NCBI GenBank assembly: GCA_033398695.1
Contig: CM065806.1
Coordinates: 45,285,001-45,349,000, forward strand
DNA length: 64,000 bases
Reading direction: 5' to 3'
From: Orobanche coerulescens
Taxonomy: Eukaryota; Streptophyta; Magnoliopsida; Lamiales; Orobanchaceae
Part shown: positions 34,199 through 45,838 of the stretch, in pieces
Layout: every line of letters starts with the position of its first letter
Position numbering within the stretch: the first letter of the stretch is position 1
Notes under the pieces: model-generated
Database searches by the model: none
Told to the model about the DNA's origin: nothing
What the model saw: only the letters and a program-made list of their open reading frames with translations
Program-made: the position numbers and the translations under genes

Positions 34199-34734
34199 TC
34201 TTTACGATCATGTCAATATTGTGATTTTCAAGCTAATCAATATTCTATTTTTGATTGTTATATGCAGTGCACTTGAAAATTTGATTTAGATTGCGGACGG
34301 TTTGGTTTATTCTTCCTCTTCTTTCGATCTTTATTTATACGATGTTTGCCTTGATGATTTTATGTAGATTGTTATATGATGTATTGTCGCAATGTGTGCT
34401 GTGTACATGTTGATTCTTGCTTAACTTGTACTCTACTCATTTGCTTTGTTTGTAACATTAAAGATTCCAAATATTCACCTAGTTTGTAACACTAAAGAAT
34501 TTTGATTAGACTAACCATTTAGACTACAGTTCATATTGTTTTACTCTATGATGATGTTAACATTGTTATGGTGGTGTTCGACATTGTATAAAGCATTTAA
34601 AATTGCAGACAGTGCTTAGAGAAACTTCGTTGTGGTGCTCATCTTCATTTAAGGTTTAGTTTCTATAATTTCTCGATGCTTAACTATTATGAATTGTTGC
34701 ACATTTTAATTACAACCATTTTTTCTTTCCTCAG
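34199..34734. other. Intergenic stretch between the two CACTA-1 genes
   Basis: AT-rich sequence with no ORF; it probably holds the TNP2 3' end and the promoter or leader intron of the second gene. Confidence 0.5.
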
Positions 34735-36012
34735 ATGTTCTCGATGAGCAGTGGTGGTAGTGGGCGTCGTAGTAGCACGGGCTCCTCATGAGTAGCTACC
34801 AGACACTATTCACCCGCTACAGACTCCTCACAAGCAGGTCCTGTTAGGTCTTCGTCTGCTCTACCCGAGACTCCGCCGATTGTTCTACTCCGAGATAGGG
34901 CAGACGAGGAGACTAGTGCACACATTTCTGAAGATGAGGATCGGGAGGTGACAGCTTCTGAGGCAGCCTCACGTGTTGTTTCCTGTAGAAATATTGCTCT
35001 TGAAAGAGATACTAAAACTGGGTTAGTTATTTACTATTTAATCATCAATTGTTTTTGTTACAGCGAGTGTTCAAATTGTTTTAATCAGTTGATGACAATA
35101 CTTATAGGTCATATAAAATATATTTCTAGGACTAAATTTATTAGGGAATTGTATTTATTGTCATCAAAATGCTACAGTAAATACATCAATTGATGAATTA
35201 TTTTTAACTAGTTGGTGTTTGTTTACTGTCATCAAATTAAATGCTTAAAGATGTTGATTATGCTATAACTAAGTATTGTGATGATATAAATGATTAATTT
35301 GGTTTTGGTTACAGAGAGATAGTGATTCATCCCCAGATTTCCAGGGTGTGCACGAGGAGCTTTAAAAGAGTTCCCAATCCGACATGCTTCAACTGGAAAG
35401 ATACTCCTGATAGCGTAAAGGCCCAGTACTATACCTTCTTTAAGGTAATTTGTAATCATTATGTAAACTAATTATATTCAATTGTGTTAAGTTAGTTTTA
35501 TTAACTTGATATGCAATATGTCATAGAAATTTTTCACGTGGCCTATTGAGTGGGAACAAGAAGTCTATGATCTTTGGGAGTCTCGTGCACGGGTTAGGTT
35601 CAGCAATTTTCTAAGTGATGCAAAAAAGAAAAGGGATCAAGGGAGGCCGAAATACATCCCTATTGATTGGTGGGAAGGTTTGTGTGCTTACTAGGATACT
35701 CCCGAGGTGAGAGATGTATCTACAAGGGCGAGAGGCAACCGAATGGCTGAAGTGGATGGCCCTGGTACCGGTAGTAGCAAGCACATTGGAGGCTCTAAGT
35801 CTGTTAGTGTACTTGCTCGAGAGTTGTTTAGTAATTATCTAATTATTTTTGCTTGTATATGTAAGTGTGCGTCGTAATAATTTCGAAATTTTTGTAATAA
35901 ATAGGCAGCGAAGAACAATCTTCCATTAGAGCAGTGTGTTTATGCCTCTTTTCGGGCTATCCACATGAAAAAAGATGGAATTTTTACAACACAGAAGGAT
36001 GCGGATATTGAT
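34735..36012 (+). pseudogene. CACTA-1 second gene (TNP1 / plant Ptta-En/Spm, Transposase_24 type), exons 1-4
   Basis: The ATG at 34735 follows TTTCCTCAG. Exons inferred from splice sites are about 34735-35020, 35312-35444, 35526-35820 and 35904-36012, with donors such as AAG|GTAATT and GAT|GTAAGT. The protein has a Ser/Gly-rich start, then FTWPIEWEQEVYDLWESRAR, KKRDQGRPKYIPIDWW, DTPEVRDVSTRARGNRM and a GGSKS motif, as in the Transposase_24 family. In-frame stops are TGA at 34789 and TAG at 35692. This protein class binds subterminal repeats and helps TNP2. The final exon is at 43969-44357, beyond Gypsy B. Confidence 0.8.
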
Positions 36013-36140
36013 GTAAGTATATATGCATTCGATTCATCTACGGTATTTTGGAATACATTCGATTCACACTTGTTGTTTTGATTGTCATGGAAACGGTGTA
36101 CAAACATGAGTTTTTTGCCTATATATACTATTTTTTCTGC

Positions 36141-36141
<1 letters not shown>

Positions 36142-36192
<51 letters not shown>
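36142..36192. repeat. TA/TG microsatellite
   Basis: (TA)n passes into about 20 TG dinucleotides, within an intron of the second CACTA-1 gene. Confidence 0.95.
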
Positions 36193-36196
<4 letters not shown>

Positions 36197-36261
36197 CCAA
36201 CAGTACTGGTCTTTTTTTTACAATGCAACTATATATTGTAACCTTTTTATTGTGATTTTGG

Positions 36262-36350
36262 ATGATGCTACCACTATGTAGGATCTATTCTTTCTTCATT
36301 GTTGCATCATTCATAAATTTTTCAATTCATGGCTCCACATAAGGTAGCAT
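36262..36350. repeat. Short inverted repeat at the Gypsy B junction
   Basis: ATGATGCTACC (36262) and its reverse complement GGTAGCATCAT (about 36342) bracket some 75 bases, giving a possible hairpin. The right arm lies at the broken end of Gypsy B, so it may be a junction product or a small MITE remnant. Confidence 0.5.
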
Positions 36351-37667
36351 CATTAGAAATCTCTAGCACTTCGAAATTGAGTTTGTGATTCGGATCGTAA
36401 ACGCACTTCCTCAACTGAGAGACGTGGAAGACATCGTGCACTCCGTCTAATGATGGTGGCAGTGCTAATCAATAAGCGAGCGTACCTACACAGTCTAAAA
36501 TATCAAACGGCCGATAAACCTCGGACTCAATTTGCCCTTCTGGCCGAAACGTCGAATGCCCCACATCGGTGACACTTTGACCCAAACATGGTCTCCAACT
36601 AGAAATTCCAACGGTCAATGGCGGTCCGTAGCATATGACTTCTGGCATCTCTGTGCGGCTAACATGTGCTTTCGAACAATGTAAATTTTCTTAATAGATT
36701 CCTGGATTAGATCTAACTCGGTGGCGATGACATCGGAAGCATCATCCCAACATAAGGGAGACTTGCATCTCCTACCGTACAAGGCTTCGAAGGGCGCCAT
36801 GCCTATGCTCGCATGCCAACTGTTGTTGTATGAAAATTCCGCCAGGCAGAGGTGTTTAGCCCAATTCTTACCCCAATCGTGTACACATGCCCTCAACATA
36901 TCCTCCAGGGTCTGTATCGTACGTTCTGTCTGTCCATCTGTTTGAGGGTGATAGGCTGTGCTGAAATGTAGCTGAGTACCCATAGCTTTGTGGATAGCCT
37001 TCCAGAAGTGGGACACGCACCTAGTGTCTCTATCTGATATGATTGCCGAGGGAACGCCATGTAGTTTTACGATTTTCCAAATAAAGATGGTGGCCAGCTG
37101 CTCTGTTCCGGTGGTCTCCTAAATTGGAATAAAATGTCCCAACTTTGTCAGTCGGTCTATAATGACCCATATCATGTCTTTCCCTCCCGTTATCACTGGT
37201 AACTTGGTGACAAAATACAATGATATGCCCTCCCATTTCTATTCCGGAATGGGTAAGGGCTGCATGATCCCGACCGGTCTGCGGTGTTTGATATTCACTT
37301 GTTGACATATCATACATCAAGCAACGAATTTTGCTACTTCCTGCTTCATGTTCTTCCACCAAAAGCTCTTTCGCAGATCTTTATACATTTTGCTCGCCCC
37401 AGGATGCACCGAATAGGGAGTAGAATGAGCTTCCTTCAGTATAGTTTGCTTAAACTTGTCATTTGGTGGAATACAAATCATGTTCTTAAATCTCACCAAG
37501 TCCCGTTGGATCCTGTAGTCTGAAATAATTCCCTCTTCAGCTCTTGCTCCAATCGTGCGTAGTTCTGGGTCTTCCATTTGTGCTAAGCGTATATCATCAA
37601 GCAAGGACAAATGAATGTTAATTGAGCACAACTCCCTGGCGGTGTTGTATCCATACTTCAATACCAT
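36345..37667 (-). pseudogene. Gypsy B integrase and broken C-terminal region
   Basis: The zinc region shows HPGASKMYKDLRKSFWWKNMKQE. The DDE core is split by frame changes near 37030-37360. The Glu-containing part is intact (HFSTAYHPQTDGQTERTIQTLEDML, 36615-37016). Downstream GIRRFGQKGQIESEVYRPF-like and [22 protein letters not shown] segments lead toward the chromodomain, which is missing. Confidence 0.82.
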
Positions 37668-37814
37668 TTCTCCTGAGCTCCTGCTGCAATTCCAGCTGTA
37701 CCGTTAAACCGAATAGTGCCAACTCCTGCGCAGTCTTCCGACTAAGTGCATCTGCTACGACGTTGGCCTTCCCAGGGTGAAACAAAATCTTCACGTCGTA
37801 ATCCTTGATTAGCT

Positions 37815-38297
37815 CTAGCCAACGCCTCTGCCTATGAAAATATATTTTAAACTCTTATGGTCCGTAAAAATCTTGTAAGTCACCCTGTAAAGGTAGTGTC
37901 TCCAAATCTTAAAGGCGTGGACCACTGCAGCCAATTCCAAGTCGTGAGTCGGATAGTTCACCTGGTAGAGTTTGAGTTGTCGAGAGGCGTATTCAATAAC
38001 TCTGTCATTTTGCATGAATACACATCCTAATCCATGCTTAGATTCATCAGTGTATATTACGAATCCTTTCGTGCCCTGCGGTAGTACCAACACTGGAGCG
38101 GTAGTCAGTTTCCTCTTTAGCTCGTCGAAGCTCTCCTGACAGTCTGTTGTCCAGACAAACTTGGTACTTTTCCTTAGTAGATTTATCAACGGTCGAGCGA
38201 TATAATAAAAAGCCTCAACGAACCGTCGATAATATCCTGCCAATCCCAGAAAACTTCTCACTTCCTTCACGCTTCTTGGTGGTTCCCAACTCATCAC
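37815..38297 (-). pseudogene. Gypsy B RT thumb and RNase H
   Basis: It shows [36 protein letters not shown] (a Glu where related copies have Ala), [20 protein letters not shown] and DHKSLKYIF. The RNase H end is cut by a frame change near 37815. Confidence 0.82.
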
Positions 38298-38432
38298 TGT
38301 CTCAATATTCTAGGGGTCTACCTTGACGCCTTCTGCTGAAATTACATGTCCCGGAAAGGTCACCTCCAGCATCCAGAACTCACATTGAGAAAGTTTAGCA
38401 TAAAGTTGGAGTTGCCTTAAAACACTTAACAC

Positions 38433-38926
38433 CTACCGCAAGTGTTCCTCATGCTCCTGTCGGTTCCGAGAATAGATTAAAATGTCGTCAATAAAAACCA
38501 CCACACACTTATCGAGAAATTCTATCAGAACCTTGTTCATTAACTCCATAAAAATGGCTGGGGCATTAGTCAAGCCGAACGACACCATCATGTACTCATA
38601 GTGTCCATATCTTGATCGAAATGCGGTCTTGGGAATATCCTCATCTCGAATCCTCAATTGGTGATATCCGGACCGTAAATCGATTTTGAAAACACAGTCG
38701 CCCCCTGTAGTTGATCCAGTAAATCATCAATCCTCGGAAGTGGGTAACTGTTTTTTATAGTGACCTTGTTTAGCTCTCTGTAATCGATACACAGGGGCAG
38801 GGAGTTGTCCTTTTTCTTCAGAAAAAGGACTGGCGCACCCCATGGTGAAGTATTGGGACGGATCAGTCCCTTCCTTAGCAATTCTTTGAGTTGTAACTTT
38901 AATTCCTTCATTTCAGCGGGTGCCAT
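38433..38926 (-). pseudogene. Gypsy B reverse transcriptase
   Basis: It contains [35 protein letters not shown], then a frame change near 38655, then [21 protein letters not shown] and the catalytic [10 protein letters not shown] stop at about 38433 separates it from the thumb. Confidence 0.85.
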
Positions 38927-39282
38927 CCTGTATGGTGCCTTGGAGATAGGCGTCGTTCCCGGCTCAAGTTCGATCGAGAGATAGATCTCCCGTCATGGCG
39001 GCAACCCTGGTAATTCATCGAGGAAAACATCTGGAAATTCGCTCACTGCGGGAATGTTATCAACTGATAGCTGTGATGTGTCCTCCTAAAGAACATAACA
39101 CCAGTAATACATTTCTCGAGCGTCACAAGATATTTCCTCGGTAAGGAGGCTGAGGGACCCCTTAGGACTGAAGTGCTCTCGACCCCTGATCATGTGAGTG
39201 GCACCATCACATGTAGGTGATAGGTATCTAATATCGTCCTGTGCATCGTCATCCAGTCCATACCCAGAATAACATCTTCGTT

Positions 39283-39675
39283 CTAAAGTGGAAAAACCAT
39301 AAGATTCGCTGTCCAGCCCTGATCATCGATGCGGATCAGACAATTTCGAACTTCCAAATTACCCCCAACCCTGCTACCCTCGGGTAGCTTAACAGTAAAA
39401 GATTCACAAGGTATATAAGGAAGGTTCAAATGATTAACACATTCCACAGATATAAACGAGTGCGTCGCTCCAGTATCAAACAGTACATGAACAGGCTGGG
39501 AATTAAAAAGAAGTGTACCTGAGATAGCAGGTGCAGTCTGATCATCAGTAGCCCTCAATTCGAACACGCGGGATGGCAGTGTCCCCGTGGAGGGTTCAGT
39601 GCCTCCTCCGCACCCACGTCCTCTTCCGACACCATACGGAGGGGTTTGGTAAGGTGGAGATTGATAATCGGACAC
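39283..39675 (-). pseudogene. Gypsy B aspartic protease
   Basis: VLFDTGATHSFISVECVNHL gives the active-site DTG in a typical chromovirus context. It is preceded by a glycine-rich linker (GVGRGRGCGGG). Stops separate it from RT. Confidence 0.82.
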
Positions 39676-40780
39676 GGCGGGTGCCCTGGATGTCTGTACC
39701 GAACGTTGCTGACTCTAAAGAGCTAGATTTGGTGAAGAATTTACCCGCGAACAATAGCTATACATGTGCCCACTTCTTCCGCATGAAAAACACTTTGTAG
39801 CCACCTTACTACACTGACTCATGGTATGTCCAGCTATGCCACAATTGAAATAGCTCCGGCGGAGGGACCGGTCAGATGTGCCCTTCTACTAGTACAAAAC
39901 TGCTGATTTAGAGGAGAACCCAGTCCCCGAGTTCATTCTACTGGTGCTCCCAGACTGATTAGATGTCTTCTGCTTCTTTTGGTTATGCCCGGTATCAGTA
40001 CTAACAACAGTACCGACGTATGCCGTGACTACGTCCTCATATGCCTTCAGAGTTGTGCAGTGAAATCCAGCTACGTAACGCTGAACATCTTCCGGCAACC
40101 ATTTGTGCAAGGTGAAAAATTCGTTGATCTTCAGATGGAACCATCTGTGAGACATAGCTTAGTTTAGTCCTATAGGCCCGAATGATTTCTGGTACCGACA
40201 AGCTCTATGGTCCTGCACTGAAGAAACTCCGTGCGCGAGCAGTTTGAGCTGACCTGGGGCAGTACTCGTCTCTCAACAATTTAGAAAACTCAGTCCACCT
40301 GATTGCTCTGTCTTCCGGTTTGTAGGTCCTCCACCATTGGGCTGTAGTATCACGGAGCTGGTTGATTCCCAGCGGCACCTTTCTGTTCCCTGGGCATCCG
40401 ATTACCTCGAAAGCAGTCTCTATTTCAGAAATCCAGTCGTCCACATGTTTATCTCCCAAACCTTCAAATAATGGCGGTCTAGCCTTCAGCATCTCTCCCA
40501 GCCATCGGTCCTTTCCAGCGTCCTCCTACATGTTAATTACTGGTACCCGCTCCACTCGGTTGGCCTGGGCGATTCCTACTGCAATGGCCTGGGCGAGAGT
40601 CTGAATAAAAGTCGGATCCATTCCTCCGTTGTTTTGGTTCTCCGCCTCCTGTTCGTTCTGATTATTGGACGGCAGCTGGTTTCCATCTGGAACAGTTTCA
40701 GCGGTGTTCCTGCCTTCCTGCTGGTTCACAGCAGAGCCCTGAGCGTCGTTCACGATTCTTCTAGATCTACGATGTGCCAT
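39676..40780 (-). pseudogene. Gypsy B gag
   Basis: The start is MAHRRSRRIVNDAQG at 40780. The capsid shows PPLFEGLGDKHVDDWISEIE and TAQWWRTYKPEDRAIRW (40205-40492), then LPEDVQRYVAGFHCTTLKAYED (39889-40155). Degenerate Cys-rich knuckles (YFNCGIAGHTMSQC, FSCGRSGHMYSYC) lie near 39740-39870. Stops and frame changes occur between these blocks. Confidence 0.82.
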
Positions 40781-40980
40781 TGTTCGATCTAGAGGGTCGG
40801 TTCAATACAATTATTCTTCGAGTTCTACTGAATGCAAACATAATAACTGATTTACAAGAAACATATGTGTTTTTCACCTTGGCATTTCTCGAGGAGTTAC
40901 GGTCGCTTGGAGTATTGGACTTTTGAAGGTTTTTAAACATTTTCAAAATGTTTTGATAAGACTTTCCACGTGAGTGTTCG

Positions 40981-40992
40981 GCTCTGATACCA
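40981..40992 (-). other. Gypsy B primer-binding site, tRNA-Met
   Basis: The minus strand reads TGGTATCAGAGC, an exact match to the canonical site, six bases inside the LTR end. Confidence 0.9.
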
Positions 40993-41426
40993 TTTTCTGT
41001 AACGCCCCCAAAATTTTTCGTGACGCTACAGTGCTGCGAATTCCATATGGGACCCACAAGGCAAGTTTTTAAAAAGATTAAAAAATCATCATGAAATAAT
41101 TTGCGGAAAGTAGCCCCGTGATAGTGTAAGTACGAAACGAAATACTTTAAAGAAAAAAAAGTCCGCGTACTCGGTTTATTACATGATGTGGAATGTTTTC
41201 AGATTTCAATTTAAAAACAGAATAACAAGGCTTCTCCCCAACACTGCTCAAGCCTGACCGGAACCTTCGAGAACGTCCTGCACATATTCAACAAATTTGC
41301 TTGACACGACGAATCGTGCCAGCCAACCTAGGTCAGACAATACGATTAAAATTCATTGATAGAATCAGATATCCGCAATACAAGGCAATATATTACAGAA
41401 TACTCAATATTATCTCATCTATCATC

Positions 41427-41605
41427 ACATAAACTCCCAAGGTCGCAACCAAGGGTCACGGAAGCATCTACACAGGAATACTCCGGATGTGGGTACCATT
41501 CATGTTTTATCCCGCAACACATTTCCGTACGGTATACCAACATATAAACTCCCAAGGTCGCAACCAAGGGTCACGGAAGTATCTACTCAGGAATACTCCG
41601 GACAA
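41427..41605. repeat. Two-copy minisatellite in the Gypsy B LTR
   Basis: CATAAACTCCCAAGGTCGCA, CCAAGGGTCACGGAAG and AGGAATACTCCGGA recur in order at about 41427 and 41544. Confidence 0.88.
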
Positions 41606-42598
41606 GATAAGTAAAACAAGCACAATTCCACAGATAGTGACACACATTAAATTTTGGAATTTAATATAACATAGTCCGAGCAAGGGTTCACTTGCCTCAA
41701 GTTCGACAAGAGTTACTCCCTTGATAACACAACGGCTCGAACGACCACACCCGAGAGCTCAACCTATTACATATTCGTTGATCAATACCTTATGGTGATA
41801 ATGACGATTAGCGACAATTCCCTCGACCCGTTAGGATTCTAAGCGTAGTTTGTTCATGACGTCGAAACCAAAATTTCATGTTTCAACCACAATGCGAATT
41901 ACTAAATTCCTCGGTCTGTCAATTTACAATTTATCATCTCTTTAAACAATAATGCTCTAGTACAACATTTCTACATTACGACTACGACTTATAGCCACCG
42001 AAATTTCATTACTTACTCAAATTCGAAATTCTAGAATAAAACGACTAAGCACAAATCTCCCGAAACCCTAACGTATTCGATAACCTATCCAATTCGATAA
42101 TCGTTAATTAATTCATTAAGGAATTACCGACGGGTTTACAATACAATAATCGGATTATAATCGCAATCCATAACAAGACGATTCTATGGTGTTGGTGATT
42201 TACAAGTCCGATTATGAGTTTTACGATCCAACTACAAGTACTACTACAATTGATTCAAAATACTAGCTTGATGGGTTACGATTAACAATTTGTGATTAGT
42301 TTTTACTGGTCCGATCATTATCGAAAGTTCTAAACTACCCAAGGCATCCGAAATCTAGTAGGACTCATCTAAGAACACTGAGATGAATTCAAGATTCGAC
42401 AAACTTACCTTACTTGACAAGAAACGAAGAAGCATGACGAAGGACGATCTTGAAAACCTTCTCCGGAGCTTGATCAATCCACTCTACTACGATAATACAC
42501 GGCTAGGAAGGCTTAAAATTCAGTTTGGGGGGTTGGAGGACGATTTTTGGATTAGAAGAATTGTTCAATGGGCGGAGGAAATGAAAGAGGAAGAGTCA

Positions 42599-42607
42599 GT
42601 ATATAAC
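42599..42607 (-). promoter_or_regulatory. TATA box of Gypsy B
   Basis: The minus strand reads GTTATATAC, 12 bases downstream of the nearest palindrome. Confidence 0.6.
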
Positions 42608-42619
42608 ATCAGACCATCA

Positions 42620-42932
42620 TTACGTACGTAATGCCTAAAGCTTTACGTACGTAAACGTCGTTACGTATGTTACCGTCTATGGGCTAACATACGTAAGTGT
42701 TTCTTAGGAGCTACTGCCCGAAATGTCATGGTCCATTACGTATGGAATGCGTGGCTGAATTACGTACATAATGATCAGTTGACTAGCAGTCGTTGTCGCG
42801 CCGAAAGTTGCCCTAACCACGCGGGATCGAGAATCTCATCTGAAGACTGCATTACGTACGTAAAGTCTAAGCTTTAACGTACATAATGCTATAAAAATAG
42901 TGTACGTAGTACTGCTCGAGTAACGTACATAA
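42620..42932. repeat. TTACGTACGTAA palindrome array of the Gypsy B LTR
   Basis: Perfect copies start at 42620 and 42643, again 23 bases apart. Several variants (TTACGTATGTTA, TTACGTACATAA, GTAACGTACATAA) extend to 42932. The position relative to the TATA box matches the TAGCGCACGCTA arrays of other elements. Confidence 0.85.
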
Positions 42933-43265
42933 TATTCGTTCAATACACTAAGTTATAGTATTATATTTAATCCTTATAACACGACTTCCCTTTAGACTCA
43001 TCCAGCAATTTTGTCGGGGAACAAGACGTTGGCCACCGTCATATTCGCACCGATAATTGCTCAACGACATCAAGGTAAGTCATCGACATATCATCAACAT
43101 CAGGAAATCACATCACAACACAATTAAGTACTTTCAAGAATTTATAAGCCACAACACGGTCTAAACATAATACGTATAAAAGTAAAAGCATCACGATGAG
43201 CACATTTTAATTATTAAAAAGAGGTACAAGGTTTTAAGCAGCATGGAATACTCGTGGTATTACAT

Positions 43266-43968
43266 CCTCATTGCATTATAAGCCAATATGCATGTACATA
43301 ATTTAATTGGTCACTTTTTTGAGTGATTGCATTACGCATAACTAAGCAATCTGAAATTGGCAAGGGTATTTTTACCTTCAGCAACTAGGAATTTTCTCGA
43401 TATCTTTTCTTGGGCGCTTTTGTTGGTTTAGATAGAAAAGCCATATGAGTATATATCATGTAAACCGCAAGTCGCTCAATTCCAATTAAAAAACTCGAAT
43501 AGGTCTGACATCTCCCCCTTTTTCTTTGCAAACGCCTATACCATGTAGTGAAGTTACCGGTTCTCATATCATTCTAGGGGAAGAATCCCAGGTCGCCTCT
43601 ATGTGTATAATTTGTTTCTGGTTCATACCTATTCCCGGAAATAGCAACTTGATTGTTACATGGTTTTTCCGCTGTTTTCTGCCCGTCTCGTGGCCGTGCG
43701 CTTCTCAAAGTAATATGTCCAGTTTGTTTGTCTGTTTCGTGCGCTTCTAGGGAGAAGTTTCTGTCCATTTATGCTTTGATTTTCTGCATTCTATTTCTTC
43801 ATTTTGTGATACATTTCTGTTTTGATTTGTGTGGGAATAAATGTGATGCATTTCTGCATTTCTGTGATGCATTCTGTTTTCTGTCCATTTCTTCATTTTG
43901 ATTTCTGTTTCTATGAAGTTGTATCCATTTGGCATCTTTTTCTCATTGAGCATGTTTTTCTTCTTAGG
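43266..43968. other. CACTA-1 intron sequence right of Gypsy B
   Basis: No coding domain is seen. The last part is rich in TTTCTG/CATTTCTG repeats and ends in TTTTTCTTCTTAG, a strong acceptor for the exon at 43969. Confidence 0.55.
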
Positions 43969-44357
43969 CTAGTGTTAAGGAGCTTGCTGCAGAGAAAGAA
44001 GAGGGAGCAGATTTGAATATGATCTATAAGACTGTACTGCAGGAGAAGGAGGCCGCCAAAGAATATGTCAAGAAAAACATGATATACGGCACTGGCAGTC
44101 TAGCTCCCAGCATCATAAGCACAGGCTCTAGCGGCGGTGGATCAACAACCTCCCAGTTTCACGCATCTGAAGAGATCCACACTCGATTCACATCCTTAGA
44201 GGAACAGCTGACAGAGGAGCGCAGACTGAGAGAAGAGCAGGCAAATGTGATTGAAGAAGAGCGTGTGAAGAGACAGCGTCTTGAATAACAGTTGCAAGCT
44301 ATTCAGGAAATGCTGACACAACAAAATCTTCCACCTCCGAGTCGCCCTTCTACTTGA
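43969..44357 (+). pseudogene. Last exon of the second CACTA-1 gene (coiled coil)
   Basis: After the acceptor it reads ASVKELAAEKEEGADLNM, then a Ser/Gly-rich linker, then a long charged helix (SLEEQLTEERRLREEQ, EEERVKRQRLE) that looks like a coiled coil for dimerisation. A TAA at 44286-44288 interrupts the helix, and the frame then stays open to a TGA at 44355-44357. CACTA accessory proteins commonly end this way. Confidence 0.75.
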
Positions 44358-44552
44358 TCTTGATTTAGACTAATTATTTCTTTTTTTAATGTACGATGAA
44401 ATGATGAGAAATCTAGATTGTGTACGACGACACAACTATGACGATTGTGTAACATTGTAACTTTTTTGCTATTTATGACTAGTTTGTTTTATTATTCATA
44501 AATTGAAAGCAGGTAATGGAAACAATTGAAAATTCAGAAAATTGTCAAGAAT

Positions 44553-44628
44553 CAAAAATACCGACGGCATTACCGACGGCAAAGCTGTTTTTGGGTAATT
44601 ACCAACGCCCGATTACCGGGATCTTCAC
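44553..44628. repeat. CACTA-1 right subterminal repeats (remnant)
   Basis: ACCGACGGCATTACCGACGG and ACCAACGCCCGATTACCGG match the left subterminal word. The terminal CACTA end is absent. Confidence 0.7.
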
Positions 44629-44639
44629 AAGCCGCCCAA

Positions 44640-45499
44640 AATCGCCGGAAATAGTCCAAGGAAGGAGAATAGATGAAAAATGATGAATAGGGTGCTGCTG
44701 GGTCTTATTTATACTAAGTATAATTAGCGTGCGCTAATCCTTGCAATTAACGCGCGCTAACGGGGTCACCGGGGAGTCCAGTAGCTTTTTCCCGGTGTCG
44801 TTAGCGTACACTACGAAGGGCTTAGCACGCGCTACCTGCTCATTTAGCGTGCGCTAGGAAACTACTAGCACGCGCTACCTGCTAGTTAGATCCCAGAGTT
44901 CAGAGTCCAGAACCAACTGTCCCCTGAAATACCCAAACATTAGCACGCGTTACCGTGATGTTAGCGGGCGCTACAGCAATACAGCTAGTGTGTGTTAACC
45001 TCATCACGTAGCGTGCGCTATAGACTCTCAATCCTAGTCCAGTTCCTTCTGGACTACCTCCACACGACCAGTTAGCGTGCGCTACGTTACACAATTTAGC
45101 ATATGCTATGAAGGAAATGTAGCGTGCGCTACACGTCAACACAGGTGACAGAATCGCCTCAAGAAAACAAAAATAAATCCAATGTAACAACGATCCGAAA
45201 ATCACGATACGACATCAAAATGCTAAACCGAAGTTCACAACATGAAGAATTCTATCTCGCGGACTTATAGGAATAAAGAAACCATATATTAGAGCGGGTT
45301 TTCTAACAATCGAACGTACATGTGACGAACATCATAACATAAAGCCAAACACGTAAAAACACCTCCAAAACTCGTGCAAACGGGAAAACACCAAGAACGG
45401 AATAGTTTCAGAACGTCAAAACGGTTATAAGTGAGTCGCTAAAAATCAGACATACACCAAAATTAGAAACTGCTAAAGATAGAAAGTACGGATATTACA
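44640..45499 (-). repeat. 3' LTR of Gypsy C, inner piece, with promoter array
   Basis: A TATA box (minus TATAAATA, 44706-44713) and ten or more TAGCGTGCGCTA-type palindromes (44725-45131) lie in this piece. It ends ACGGATATTACA, next to the polypurine tract. From 44918 on it aligns with 52171-52781. Confidence 0.82.
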
Positions 45500-45536
45500 T
45501 TCTCCCCCTCTAAAAAGAAGTTTCGTCCCGAAACTT
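45500..45536 (-). other. Gypsy C polypurine tract and hairpin
   Basis: The minus strand reads AAGTTTCGGGACGAAACTT (45518-45536), then TTTTAGAGGGGGAGAA, then the LTR. Confidence 0.8.
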
Positions 45537-45838
45537 AAGGATCGAAAAGATCGGGGTACCTCGCACGCATATTCTCCTCCAATTCCCATGTCGCTTCCTT
45601 CACTCCATGTCTCGACCATTGCACCATAACCAAAGGAATAGTTTTGTGCCTTAGCTGTTTATCCAGGCGTTCCAAAATTCTCACTAGCCTCTCCTCAAAC
45701 GTGACATCCTTCTCGATTTCCACTTCGCCAAAATCAATAATGTGACTAGGGTCCGGAACGTACTTCCACAACGCAGTAATGTGAAATACGGTATGAATGT
45801 GGCTCAAGGACAGGTGTAACGCCAAACAGTAAGCCAAC
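45537..45838 (-). pseudogene. Gypsy C integrase C-terminus with chromodomain
   Basis: It reads LAYCLALHLSLSHIHTVFHI, ALWKYVPDPSHIIDFGEVEI, ERLDKQLRHKTIPLVMVQWS and HGVKEATWELEENMRARYPD. It is separated from the rest of integrase by a solo LTR. About 17 residues (the [10 protein letters not shown] region) are missing at the junction. Confidence 0.85.

Larger units (their letters stand above)
40828..42408 (-). promoter_or_regulatory. Probable 5' leader intron of Gypsy B
   Basis: Donor AAG|GTAAGT lies at 42408 inside the LTR, downstream of the TATA box. The acceptor TGTTTGCATTCAG ends at 40828, about 50 bases before the gag ATG. Splicing would remove the rest of the LTR and the primer site (40981-40992). 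Confidence 0.5.
36345..43265 (-). mobile_element. Gypsy B: chromovirus truncated at its 3' end, inserted in the second CACTA-1 gene
   Basis: The minus strand reads 5' LTR (43265-40999), primer site, gag, PR, RT, RNase H, INT and the start of the C-terminal region. It then breaks at about 36345 (VLEISNDATL, then unrelated sequence). No 3' LTR is present, so one side was deleted. LTR ends are TGTAATACCAC and GGGGGCGTTACA. CACTA-1 exons flank it on both sides. Confidence 0.82.
40999..43265 (-). repeat. 5' LTR of Gypsy B
   Basis: The minus strand begins TGTAATACCACGAG and ends GGGGGCGTTACA. It contains a palindrome array (42620-42932), a TATA box (42599-42607) and a two-copy minisatellite (41427-41605). 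The outer boundary is inferred from the terminus alone, because no second LTR survives. Confidence 0.75.
9072..44630 (+). mobile_element. CACTA-1 (En/Spm) element, right end lost
   Basis: The left terminus is CACTACAAAAAATACAGC followed by many CCGACG-type subterminal repeats. It encodes the two usual CACTA genes on the plus strand: TNP2 (10873-13774 and 33544-34198) and a TNP1/Transposase_24 gene (34735-36012 and 43969-44357). Subterminal repeats of the same kind (ACCGACGGCATTACCGACGG) return at 44553-44628, but no closing GTAGTG follows. The right terminus was deleted together with part of the LTR it sits in. Without nested insertions the element is about 9 kb, normal for an autonomous CACTA. 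Confidence 0.85.
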
